A stretch of 17,012 bases of DNA from CAYVMD01 sp964452465 (GTDB taxonomy: Bacteria > Armatimonadota > JACIXR01). The stretch covers positions 1 to 17,012 of the forward strand of contig CAYVMD010000044.1 of the NCBI GenBank assembly GCA_964452465.1, read 5' to 3'. Positions 7,425-13,932 of the stretch are shown piece by piece. Under the pieces are notes generated by a model that did not search any database, was not told where the DNA came from, and worked only from the letters and a program-made list of their open reading frames with translations. The position numbers and the translations under genes are program-made. How positions within the stretch are numbered: position 1 is the first letter of the stretch; each line of letters starts with the position of its first letter.

Positions 7425-8384
7425 ATGCTTTTCATAGGATGCGATGTTGGCGGTACGAACATTAGGTCCGCTGTAGTAGATGAGACAGGCAGGATATTGG
7501 GGGATTCCCGTCTTCCCACCCTCGTGGAGAAGGGCCCGAAGTTCACTCTGGGGCAGATCGCCGATTCGTTTCGGGAGGCGATCTGCAAGGCGAAGGTGAA
7601 GAAGGAGGACATCGTCGCTATTGGCTTGGCGATGGCAGGGCAACACGATTCCAAACGGGGGATTTGCCTTTTCTCCCCTAACTTCGGCTGGGAGAATGTG
7701 GAGGTCGTCAAACCCTTGCAGGAGGAGTTTCCCCTTCCCATCTTCTTAGGAAACGATGTGAATTTGGCTACCTTGGGCGAGTGGAGGTTCGGGGCGGGTA
7801 AGGGATACAATTGGGTGGTCATGATAACCCTCGGGACGGGGATAGGAGGAGGGGCGATCCTGGATGGGAGATTGATGCTCGGCTCCACGGAGATGTTCGC
7901 CGAGGTGGGTCATATGACCATCGATCCCAATGGTCCCTCCTGCAACTGTGGGAACTTCGGTTGTTGGGAGGCCTTTGCGGGGAGGGACGCTATAGTAAGA
8001 AGGGCGGGGAAGAGATTGCAGGAGGGCAAAAAATCGGTCCTCTCTCAGATGGTGGAAGGGAATTGGCGCCATCTCACGCCGGAGATCATAGCCAAGGCGG
8101 CCAAGGAGGGAGATTGGGTAGCGATAGATGTCATGAGGGAGACGGGCTATTATGTGGGCATAGGAGTTGCCAATTTAATAAATATATTCAATCCGGAGAT
8201 ATTCATCATAGGAGGGCGTATAGCCCAGGCGGGCGAGGTTTTGTGGGAGGCAATAGAGACAACGGTGAAAGCGAGGGCGCTGTGGGCTTCTTGGCGTCCT
8301 TGCAAGATAGTTCCTGCTGGCTTGGGTGATGACGCGGGAATCTTAGGCGCTGCCGCCTTCGCCATAGAGAACCTGGGCAAGTGA
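7425..8384 (+). CDS. ROK family sugar kinase, probable glucokinase
   Basis: The 319-residue ROK protein lacks the N-terminal DNA-binding domain of ROK repressors, so it is a kinase. It has the phosphate-binding DVGGTN (7-12), catalytic Asp in GND (D111), LGTGIGGG (136-143) and the zinc-binding signature with H163 and the CNCGNFGC cysteines C173, C175 and C180, followed by E182. The C-terminal nucleotide-binding part includes IFIIGGRIAQAG. Members phosphorylate glucose or another hexose with ATP in the cytoplasm. Glucose is the commonest substrate, but the sequence cannot prove it. AAAGGAGG at 7412-7419 lies five bases before the ATG, and a clear promoter precedes it. The gene stands alone between the ABC operon and the glutamate synthase leader. 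Confidence 0.9.
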   Translation: MLFIGCDVGGTNIRSAVVDETGRILGDSRLPTLVEKGPKFTLGQIADSFREAICKAKVKKEDIVAIGLAMAGQHDSKRGICLFSPNFGWENVEVVKPLQEEFPLPIFLGNDVNLATLGEWRFGAGKGYNWVVMITLGTGIGGGAILDGRLMLGSTEMFAEVGHMTIDPNGPSCNCGNFGCWEAFAGRDAIVRRAGKRLQEGKKSVLSQMVEGNWRHLTPEIIAKAAKEGDWVAIDVMRETGYYVGIGVANLINIFNPEIFIIGGRIAQAGEVLWEAIETTVKARALWASWRPCKIVPAGLGDDAGILGAAAFAIENLGK

Positions 8385-8399
8385 AACGCCCCGGGTATT

Positions 8400-8428
8400 T
8401 TGCCCGAGGAGGGGGGAAGGAATTTAAG
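8400..8428 (+). promoter_or_regulatory. Weak candidate promoter for the glutamate synthase leader
   Basis: TTGCCC at 8400-8405, 17 bases, then TTTAAG at 8423-8428. Each box matches consensus at four of six positions. Transcription would start near 8435, just before the first leader stem, which makes the weak boxes more believable. Read-through from the kinase gene is the alternative. Confidence 0.35.
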
Positions 8429-8434
8429 TAAAAA

Positions 8435-8580
8435 CGCCTCTACCCTCGCGTGGCGAGGTTAATGGAGGGTAGAGCATTGTTAGTTTGATGCTTATCGAGG
8501 AAGGGCACGAAGCGGTGCCAATTCCGATAGCAATGATGCCCATCCTGTAGTGTCCATTGGACACCGCAGGATGGGTTTTT
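8435..8580 (+). promoter_or_regulatory. Structured 5' leader, candidate attenuator or riboswitch of the glutamate synthase operon
   Basis: Three stems are visible. Stem A: CTCTACCCTC (8438-8447) pairs perfectly with GAGGGTAGAG (8465-8474). Stem B: TATCG/CGATA (8493-8497 with 8525-8529), then GAA/TTC, then GGCAC/GTGCC (8504-8508 with 8515-8519) around the loop GAAGCG. CATTG (8475-8479) can pair with CAATG (8531-8535) to enclose stem B. The third stem is an intrinsic terminator at 8539-8580. An alternative pairing joins AGGAAGGGCA (8498-8507) to TGCCCATCCT (8537-8546) in nine of ten positions. It would destroy both stem B and the terminator, so it can act as an antiterminator. I do not recognise a known riboswitch class. 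The pairings are seen in the sequence; the regulatory role and any ligand are inferred. Confidence 0.6.
8539..8580 (+). terminator. Intrinsic terminator just upstream of the glutamate synthase operon
   Basis: CCCATCCTG (8539-8547) pairs with CAGGATGGG (8567-8575). Inside a small internal loop, GTGTCC (8550-8555) pairs with GGACAC (8559-8564) around an ATT loop. Five T residues follow directly (8576-8580). This 15-bp stem with a T tract is a textbook rho-independent terminator. Only 30 bases separate it from the next start codon, with no convincing promoter between. Confidence 0.85.
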
Positions 8581-8598
8581 GGCTTTAATGCTCCAAAT

Positions 8599-8604
8599 GG
8601 AGGG
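8599..8604 (+). promoter_or_regulatory. Ribosome binding site deciding the ferredoxin start
   Basis: GGAGGG lies six bases before the ATG at 8611. Upstream in-frame starts, such as the one at 8557, fall inside the terminator stem and are rejected. Confidence 0.75.
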
Positions 8605-8610
8605 ATATGG

Positions 8611-9075
8611 ATGCAAAAGATTATAGCTAAACCAGAGGTCTGTATGGGATGCCACCTGTGCGAAATATGGTGCAAGGTGGCTCATTCCAAATCCAAGGAC
8701 ATCATCAAGGCTTTCCTCCATGAAAGCCCACCCTTGGCAAGGATCGTAGTGGAGGAGAAATTGCCCCTGACTTTCGCTATACAGTGTCGCAATTGCGAGG
8801 AGCCAGATTGCGTCTTCGCCTGCATCAGCGGTGCCCTTCGCAAGGATCCCAAGAGCGGGAGGGTGGTTTACGATGAGGAGAGATGCGTGGGCTGTTACAG
8901 CTGCGTTATGGCTTGTCCCTATGGTGTCATTTTTATGGATCGGCCCAGGAGGAAGATCATCAAATGCGACCTCTGCGAGGGTTTAGAGACCCCTATGTGC
9001 GTGGAGAAATGCCCCAACCAAGCCCTGGTCTACCTTGAGGAAGACCAAGTAGAAAGGGGGAGTATGAGGCTATGA
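8611..9075 (+). CDS. Ferredoxin-type electron carrier with four [4Fe-4S] motifs
   Basis: The 154-residue cytoplasmic protein has sixteen cysteines in four clusters: C11, C14, C17, C21; C59, C62, C67, C71; C92, C95, C98, C102; C119, C122, C130, C134. This is the arrangement of electron-transfer subunits of the HycB/DmsB type, which hold up to four [4Fe-4S] clusters. It is the first gene of the glutamate synthase operon and overlaps the FAD oxidoreductase gene by four bases (ATGA). The likely role is to carry electrons from the FAD subunit towards the Fe-S clusters of the GltB2-type protein; this is inferred from context. The start at 8611 is set by the ribosome binding site and gives a protein beginning just before the first cysteine motif. 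It is preceded by a terminator-containing leader. Confidence 0.88.
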   Translation: MQKIIAKPEVCMGCHLCEIWCKVAHSKSKDIIKAFLHESPPLARIVVEEKLPLTFAIQCRNCEEPDCVFACISGALRKDPKSGRVVYDEERCVGCYSCVMACPYGVIFMDRPRRKIIKCDLCEGLETPMCVEKCPNQALVYLEEDQVERGSMRL

Positions 9076-10364
9076 CCTACAGGTTCGACTATGTGATCAT
9101 TGGTGGCTCCGCGGGTGCTGTGGGATGCATAGAAGCCTTGCGCAGTGTGGACCAGGAGAGGAGCATAGCCCTCATAAGCGAGGAGCCTTACCCTCTCTAC
9201 TCTCGAGCACTGCTTCCCTATTACTTGGACACGCCGGTGCCTCGGGAAAAGCTGCTCTATCGACCGCCCGACTTCTACGAAAAGATGCGGGTGACCACCT
9301 TCGAAGGGCGCCGGGCGGTTAAGCTCAGCCCCATCGACAAGGTGGTAGAGCTTGACGATGGCGAGAGGCTCAAATACGGCAGGCTCCTGCTCGCTACCGG
9401 GGGAAAGCCCTTCGTGCCCTCCATAGAGGGGCTAAATAAAAAGAATGTCTTCACCTTCATCAGCATGGATGATGCTCTGGGGATCGCCGAGGCCCTGCCG
9501 AGGACTCGGAACGCGGTGATATTGGGCGGGGGAGTGATAGGGCTTATGACCGCGGAGGTGTTGAGGAAGCGAGGCATTGGGGTATCCGTTGTGGAACTCG
9601 CCCCTCGGGTATTGTCCGCGGTGGTGGATGAGACCGCGGGAGCGATCGTTGAGGACCTTTTTCGGGAACAGGAGGTGGTGATATACACCGCTACTACCAT
9701 TAAAAAAGTTGTGGGGGAGGAACGCGCCGAGAGGGTTATCCTGAGCAATGGGGAGGACCTTCCTTGTGACCTCCTGGTGGTAGCTGTAGGGGTGGTGCCT
9801 CGGGTAGAGTTGGCGAGGGATGCGGGGATCGCGGTGAACAGGGGCATCCTGGTCAACGAGAGAATGGAGACCTCCGCTAAGGATGTATATGCCTGCGGAG
9901 ATTGCGCGGAGGTTTACGATTTCGTCATCGATGATAGACGACCACTTCCCCTCTGGACCAACGCCTATGCGGGTGGGAGAACCGCCGGCTTCAATATGGC
10001 CGGGGTGGCAAGGAAATACCGCTGGGCTACAGCTATGAACGCCATGCACTTCTTCGATCTCTACATCATCAGCGCCGGGCTGAATATCACCCAAGACCTT
10101 GGAGATTCCTTCGAGGTCCTCACGAAATACGAGCCCCAATCCAGGATTTATCGTAAGTTTGCCCTTAAGGATGGGCGTATCGTGGGCCTCGTTTTGGTGG
10201 GGCAGATAGCCCGGGCGGGGATCTTCCTTCGGCTAATGAGGATGCAGGCGGATGTGGCATCCTTCAAGGAGGAACTTCTGAAGGAAGCCTTCGGGTTCAC
10301 CGACATTCCTGAGGACTTGAGGTGGCAATTGCTGAAAGAGGATGTAATGCTGGAGGTGATATAG
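9072..10364 (+). CDS. FAD-dependent pyridine nucleotide oxidoreductase of the glutamate synthase operon
   Basis: The 430-residue class of NADH oxidase/nitrite reductase-like flavoproteins fits well. The N-terminal FAD-binding fold has VIIGGSAGA (8-16). The NAD(P)-binding fold has VILGGGVIGL (149-158) ending in E175, which favours NADH over NADPH. The second FAD motif is DVYACGDCAEV (271-281). A C-terminal domain of about 100 residues probably makes the dimer. The CxxxxC active-site disulfide of disulfide reductases is absent, so it should pass electrons directly to a partner. It lies between the ferredoxin gene and the glutamate synthase genes, overlapping the former by four bases and ending five bases before the latter. 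Its likely role is the electron-input subunit replacing the classical GltD small subunit (inference). Confidence 0.88.
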   Translation: MTYRFDYVIIGGSAGAVGCIEALRSVDQERSIALISEEPYPLYSRALLPYYLDTPVPREKLLYRPPDFYEKMRVTTFEGRRAVKLSPIDKVVELDDGERLKYGRLLLATGGKPFVPSIEGLNKKNVFTFISMDDALGIAEALPRTRNAVILGGGVIGLMTAEVLRKRGIGVSVVELAPRVLSAVVDETAGAIVEDLFREQEVVIYTATTIKKVVGEERAERVILSNGEDLPCDLLVVAVGVVPRVELARDAGIAVNRGILVNERMETSAKDVYACGDCAEVYDFVIDDRRPLPLWTNAYAGGRTAGFNMAGVARKYRWATAMNAMHFFDLYIISAGLNITQDLGDSFEVLTKYEPQSRIYRKFALKDGRIVGLVLVGQIARAGIFLRLMRMQADVASFKEELLKEAFGFTDIPEDLRWQLLKEDVMLEVI

Positions 10365-10369
10365 GAGCT

Positions 10370-11509
10370 ATGAGCCTACAGAGGTTGAATTCGGAGCGCT
10401 ACACCCCGGATAAAGAATCGCAGGCATGTGGGCTATTCGGGGTGATGAATACATCGGGTGCAAGGTTCGGCGGCGAAATGGCTATCACCGCCATAAAGAA
10501 TATGTATGCTCGGGGCAATGGGCTCGGCGCTGGCTTCGCTATCTACGGGCTTTACCCCGAATATAAAGAGTATTACGCCCTCCACATCGTGTTCCAGAAC
10601 AAAAACTGGGGGGCAAAGCAGGAGGTCGACCAGTTCCTGAAGGAGCATTTCCACATCATACACGACGAGGAGATCCCGACCGATGGAAGGGTGCGGTTAT
10701 TCAACCCCCCTCTTTGCTGGCGCTACTTCGTTGCTCCCAAAAACGATCCCAAGGATGGCATCCCCGCCGACGAGTTCGTGGTGGAGAAGGTGATGCACAT
10801 CAACCGCTACATAGAGGATGCCTATGTCTTCTCCTCGGGCAAGGACATGGGCGTGTTCAAGGGGGTGGGTTTCCCCGAAGAGATAGCGGAGTACTTCATG
10901 CTGGATGAATTATACCAGGGGTACATCTGGATCGCGCACAGCCGGTTCCCCACCAACACGCCCGGATGGTGGGGTGGTGCCCATCCCTTCAACATCCTCG
11001 ACTGGAGTGTGGTGCACAATGGTGAGATCTCCTCCTATGGCACCAATAGGAGGTTTCTGGAGATGTTCGGCTACTACTGCACCCTCTACACAGACACCGA
11101 GGTGATGGCCTACGCGGTGGACCTACTGATGAGGAGACAAGGCTTGCCCATCGAGATAGTGTCCAAGATCTTCGCTCCCCCCATGTGGGACATAATCGCC
11201 CATATGGACGAGGAGGAGCGACGGCTATACACCATCCTCCGGATGGTGTATGCCCCCCTGCTGATCAATGGACCCTTCACCGTTATCGTGGCTCGCCACA
11301 ACGAGATGTTCGGCCTCACCGATCGCATAAGGCTCAGACCGATCACCGCCGCCTCGCGGGGGGATTATGTATTTCTCTCCTCGGAGGAATCCGCCATCCG
11401 AGCGGTCTCTCCCCAGGTGGATCTAACTTGGACCCCCTGGGGTGGTGAGCCGGTGGTTGTGAGGCTGAACACCCGGGACCACCTGAAAAGCGTGTCCCGG
11501 TCCATCTGA
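10370..11509 (+). CDS. Glutamate synthase glutaminase subunit (GltB1-type, class II amidotransferase)
   Basis: The 379-residue protein corresponds to the N-terminal glutaminase domain of large glutamate synthases, encoded separately as in archaeal-type enzymes. It hydrolyses glutamine and hands ammonia to the synthase domain. CGLFGV at residues 20-25 supplies the nucleophilic cysteine (C20). The substrate-binding motifs are HSRFPTNTPGWW, HNGEIS (H216-N217-G218) and TDTEV. Because C20 must become the N-terminus for activity, the first 19 residues should be a cleaved propeptide, as in classical GltB. ATG 10370 is preceded by GGAGGTGAT at 10352-10360 and by AGGAG closer in. It lies five bases after the FAD gene stop. 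An upstream in-frame ATG at 10322 would overlap the FAD gene and has no clear ribosome binding site. Confidence 0.9.
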   Translation: MSLQRLNSERYTPDKESQACGLFGVMNTSGARFGGEMAITAIKNMYARGNGLGAGFAIYGLYPEYKEYYALHIVFQNKNWGAKQEVDQFLKEHFHIIHDEEIPTDGRVRLFNPPLCWRYFVAPKNDPKDGIPADEFVVEKVMHINRYIEDAYVFSSGKDMGVFKGVGFPEEIAEYFMLDELYQGYIWIAHSRFPTNTPGWWGGAHPFNILDWSVVHNGEISSYGTNRRFLEMFGYYCTLYTDTEVMAYAVDLLMRRQGLPIEIVSKIFAPPMWDIIAHMDEEERRLYTILRMVYAPLLINGPFTVIVARHNEMFGLTDRIRLRPITAASRGDYVFLSSEESAIRAVSPQVDLTWTPWGGEPVVVRLNTRDHLKSVSRSI

Positions 11510-11519
11510 TTTGGGAAGC

Positions 11520-11527
11520 GAGGTGAT
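11520..11527 (+). promoter_or_regulatory. Ribosome binding site favouring the TTG start of the GltB2 gene
   Basis: GAGGTGAT places its GAGG core eight bases before the in-frame TTG at 11532. The earlier TTG at 11511 has no such site. Confidence 0.6.
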
Positions 11528-11531
11528 AGCG

Positions 11532-13046
11532 TTGTTCTCTTACCTCTTGTCAGAATTCACGATCCTGCGTCGCGAGGATCGGTGTATCAAATGCCAAGTT
11601 TGCGAAAGGCAATGCCCCGAGAATGTCCATCATTTGGATGAGGAGTTGGATCGCATGGTCTCCGAGGAGGAGAAGTGCGTGGGCTGTCAGCGCTGTGTTG
11701 TCTTCTGTCCCACCAATGCCCTTTACATTCAGCCTCGTCCCTCGGAGTATCGTCCCAATGCCAATTGGACCTGGGAGAAGATCCAGGATCTAAAGAAGCA
11801 GGCGGAGAGCGGTGGGGTGATCTTGACGGGCGGTGGCAACGACAAGCCCTACAGGATCTACTGGGACCACTTGGTGCTCAATGCCTCCCAGGTCACCAAC
11901 CCTTCCATCGATCCCTTGCGGGAGCCGATGGAACTCAGGACCTTCCTGGGTCGTAAGCCCGATACCTTGGAATTGGAAGTGCGAGAGGATGGGGTGAGCA
12001 TCAAATCCCAACTTCCTCCCAATGTCATGATAGAGACGCCCGTCATATTTTCTGCTATGTCCTATGGTGCTATCAGTTATCAGGCTTTCAAGTCCCTGGC
12101 CATGGCGGCGAAGGAATTCGGCACCCTGTTCAACACGGGGGAAGGTGGTCTACCAGAGGAGATGCGGGAGGAGTATGGTTCATGTGCCATCGTCCAGTGC
12201 GCCAGCGGTCGCTTCGGCGTGGACCCGGAGTATTTGAATTGCGCGCGAGTCATAGAGATCAAGATCGGGCAGGGGGCTAAGCCGGGCATAGGGGGGCACC
12301 TTCCGGGGGAGAAGGTCCTTGAACCTATAGCCCGGACTAGGATGATACCCCAGGGCACGGATGCCCTTTCCCCAGCGCCCCAGCATGACATCTACTCCAT
12401 CGAGGACCTTTCCATGCTCATCTACGCCTTGAAGGAAGCCACCAACTATGAGAAGCCCATCTCGGTGAAGATAGCCGCCGTGCACAATGTGGCTGCCATC
12501 GCCTCGGGGATCGTGCGGGCGGGGGCTGACATCGTAGCCATCGATGGATTGCGGGGTGGTACTGGAGCAGCGCCAAAGATAATCCGAGATAATGTGGGAA
12601 TCCCCATAGAACTTGCGCTGTCCGCCGTGGACAAAAGGCTCCGAGAGGAGGGCATCCGCCACAAGTGCTCCATCATTGTGGCGGGTGGGATACGCTGTAG
12701 CGCGGATGTGCTCAAGGCGATCGCCCTGGGAGCCGATGCGGTCTACATCGGCACCGCAGCCCTGGTTGCCATGGGCTGTACCCTCTGCCAAAAGTGCTAC
12801 ACCGGCAGATGTGCCTGGGGCATTTGTACCCAAGACCCTTACCTCTCCAAGAGGATAAACCCCGAGATAGCGAGCCAGAGGCTCATCAACCTCCTCCGAG
12901 GTTGGAGTTTGGAGATCAAGGAGATGCTGGGCGGAATGGGGATAAACGCCATAGAAAGCGTGCGCGGGAACCGCGATCATCTTAGGGGAGTGGGGTTGGA
13001 GGACTGGGAGTTGGAAGTTTTAGGAGTTAAAGGAGCAGGAGAGTGA
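11532..13046 (+). CDS. Glutamate synthase FMN/Fe-S subunit with N-terminal ferredoxin domain (GltB2-type)
   Basis: The 504-residue central synthase domain makes glutamate from 2-oxoglutarate and ammonia on an FMN-binding barrel. An N-terminal ferredoxin domain carries CIKCQVCERQC (C18, C21, C24, C28) and CVGCQRCVVFC (C49, C52, C55, C59). The barrel shows VIFSAMSYGAISYQA, LFNTGEGG, QGTDALSPAPQHDIYSIEDL, ISVKIAAVHNV and AIDGLRGGTGAAP. The cluster motif typical of glutamate synthases, C-x5-C-x4-C, is present as C416, C422, C427. This is the short archaeal-type form, lacking the fused glutaminase and GXGXG domains, which flank it as separate genes. I choose the TTG at 11532 because of the ribosome binding site; TTG 11511 or GTG 11523 are alternatives. 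It overlaps the next gene by four bases if that starts at GTG 13043. Confidence 0.92.
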   Translation: MFSYLLSEFTILRREDRCIKCQVCERQCPENVHHLDEELDRMVSEEEKCVGCQRCVVFCPTNALYIQPRPSEYRPNANWTWEKIQDLKKQAESGGVILTGGGNDKPYRIYWDHLVLNASQVTNPSIDPLREPMELRTFLGRKPDTLELEVREDGVSIKSQLPPNVMIETPVIFSAMSYGAISYQAFKSLAMAAKEFGTLFNTGEGGLPEEMREEYGSCAIVQCASGRFGVDPEYLNCARVIEIKIGQGAKPGIGGHLPGEKVLEPIARTRMIPQGTDALSPAPQHDIYSIEDLSMLIYALKEATNYEKPISVKIAAVHNVAAIASGIVRAGADIVAIDGLRGGTGAAPKIIRDNVGIPIELALSAVDKRLREEGIRHKCSIIVAGGIRCSADVLKAIALGADAVYIGTAALVAMGCTLCQKCYTGRCAWGICTQDPYLSKRINPEIASQRLINLLRGWSLEIKEMLGGMGINAIESVRGNRDHLRGVGLEDWELEVLGVKGAGE

Positions 13047-13888
13047 GAGAAATGGCAGGCACTAATTGGGGATTGCGCGATATGTTCCTGGATGGGGTCC
13101 GCCTCCTACAGGAGTTGATGCCTCGCCTCGATCTGAAGGGAGAGGTGGCGGAGATAGATGGTGCAGGGCTTAAACATAAGGAGTTGAACGACCTGATGCG
13201 AGAAGCGGTTCTCAAGGGAGCGCGCAGGCTCATCCTCAGGAACATATATGGGCAGAGGTATATCGGCACCAGGCTCTTTCTGCCCGTCCGAGTGGAGATA
13301 GAAATCCATTCCTGCCCCGGGAACGATTTAGGGGCGTTTTTGGATGGACATAGGATCATCGTCCATGGCAACGCCCAGGACGGCGTGGGCAATACGATGG
13401 ACGATGGCGAGATCGTGGTCCACGGTCGGGCGGGCGATATCGTGGCTATGTCTATGCGGGGCGGTAAGATATTCATCCGGGATAATGTGGGCTACCGGGC
13501 AGGTATCCACATGAAGGAGTATAAGGACAAGGTCCCCGTCTTGGTGATCGGAGGCACCGCCCAGGATTTCCTCGGCGAATATATGGCGGGAGGCATCGTG
13601 ATAGTTCTGGGCAGGCAATTGAAGGAGAACGAATTCCACAAGGCGCACTACATAGGAACCGGCATGCATGGAGGCGTTATCTATCTGCGGGGCAATGTAG
13701 AGCCCTATCAACTGGGCAAGGAGGTGGGGGTGCTTCCCCTGGAGGAGAGGGACTGGGGGATAGTGGAGCGCTATGTGAGGGAATATTCCGCTCATTTCAA
13801 TATCGATGCGGATTCCCTCCTACAGGGGAAGTTCCAGAAGCTCCTGCCGGTTTCCCGCCGACCCTATGGCAAGATCTACGCCTATTGA
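13043..13888 (+). CDS. Glutamate synthase GXGXG (alpha subunit C-terminal) domain protein (GltB3-type)
   Basis: The 281-residue protein corresponds to the right-handed beta-helix domain at the end of large glutamate synthases. It organises the complex rather than catalysing. Repeated glycine-rich rungs start near residue 100: HGNAQDGVGNTMDDGEIVVH, then GRAGDIVAMSMRGGKIFI, then the later GGTAQDFLGEYMAGGIVIVL, with a fourth GMHGGVIYLRG rung. The N-terminal 95 residues and the last 60 flank the helix. GTG 13043 overlaps the previous stop codon (GTGA) and has AAGGAG seven bases upstream. ATG 13052 is an acceptable alternative with GGAG ten bases upstream. It is the last gene of the operon and faces the GH16 gene, with only 43 bases between the two stop codons. 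Confidence 0.88.
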   Translation: MREMAGTNWGLRDMFLDGVRLLQELMPRLDLKGEVAEIDGAGLKHKELNDLMREAVLKGARRLILRNIYGQRYIGTRLFLPVRVEIEIHSCPGNDLGAFLDGHRIIVHGNAQDGVGNTMDDGEIVVHGRAGDIVAMSMRGGKIFIRDNVGYRAGIHMKEYKDKVPVLVIGGTAQDFLGEYMAGGIVIVLGRQLKENEFHKAHYIGTGMHGGVIYLRGNVEPYQLGKEVGVLPLEERDWGIVERYVREYSAHFNIDADSLLQGKFQKLLPVSRRPYGKIYAY

Positions 13889-13932
13889 ACTTCCCGCCTT
13901 AGGGAACGAAAGCGCACGCGAAGTGGGAAGTT
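13888..13932. terminator. Inverted repeat between convergent genes, possible terminator
   Basis: AACTTCCC (13888-13895) pairs with GGGAAGTT (13925-13932) across a 29-base loop, followed on the plus strand by TTATCG. It sits exactly between two convergent stop codons, which fits a terminator. The loop is long and the T tract poor, so this is tentative. Confidence 0.35.

Noticed and set aside
8391..8406. Short hairpin CGGG...CCCG after the ROK kinase stop, as a terminator
   Set aside because: Only four base pairs and no T tract follow; it overlaps the weak candidate -35 box instead.
8557..8589. Promoter TTGGAC/TTTAAT between the terminator and the ferredoxin gene
   Set aside because: The spacer is 21 bases, too long for sigma-70, and the -35 box sits in the terminator loop. 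If it were active, the attenuator idea would fail.
8557..8610. Earlier start of the ferredoxin gene at 8557
   Set aside because: It falls within the terminator hairpin and lacks a ribosome binding site; ATG 8611 has one and begins just before the first cysteine motif.
11511..11531. TTG 11511 or GTG 11523 as the GltB2 start
   Set aside because: Neither has a well-placed ribosome binding site; TTG 11532 does. Not fully excluded.
12180..12980. Long minus-strand open frame inside the GltB2 gene
   Set aside because: It is antisense to a conserved enzyme with all motifs intact and shows no recognisable protein pattern.
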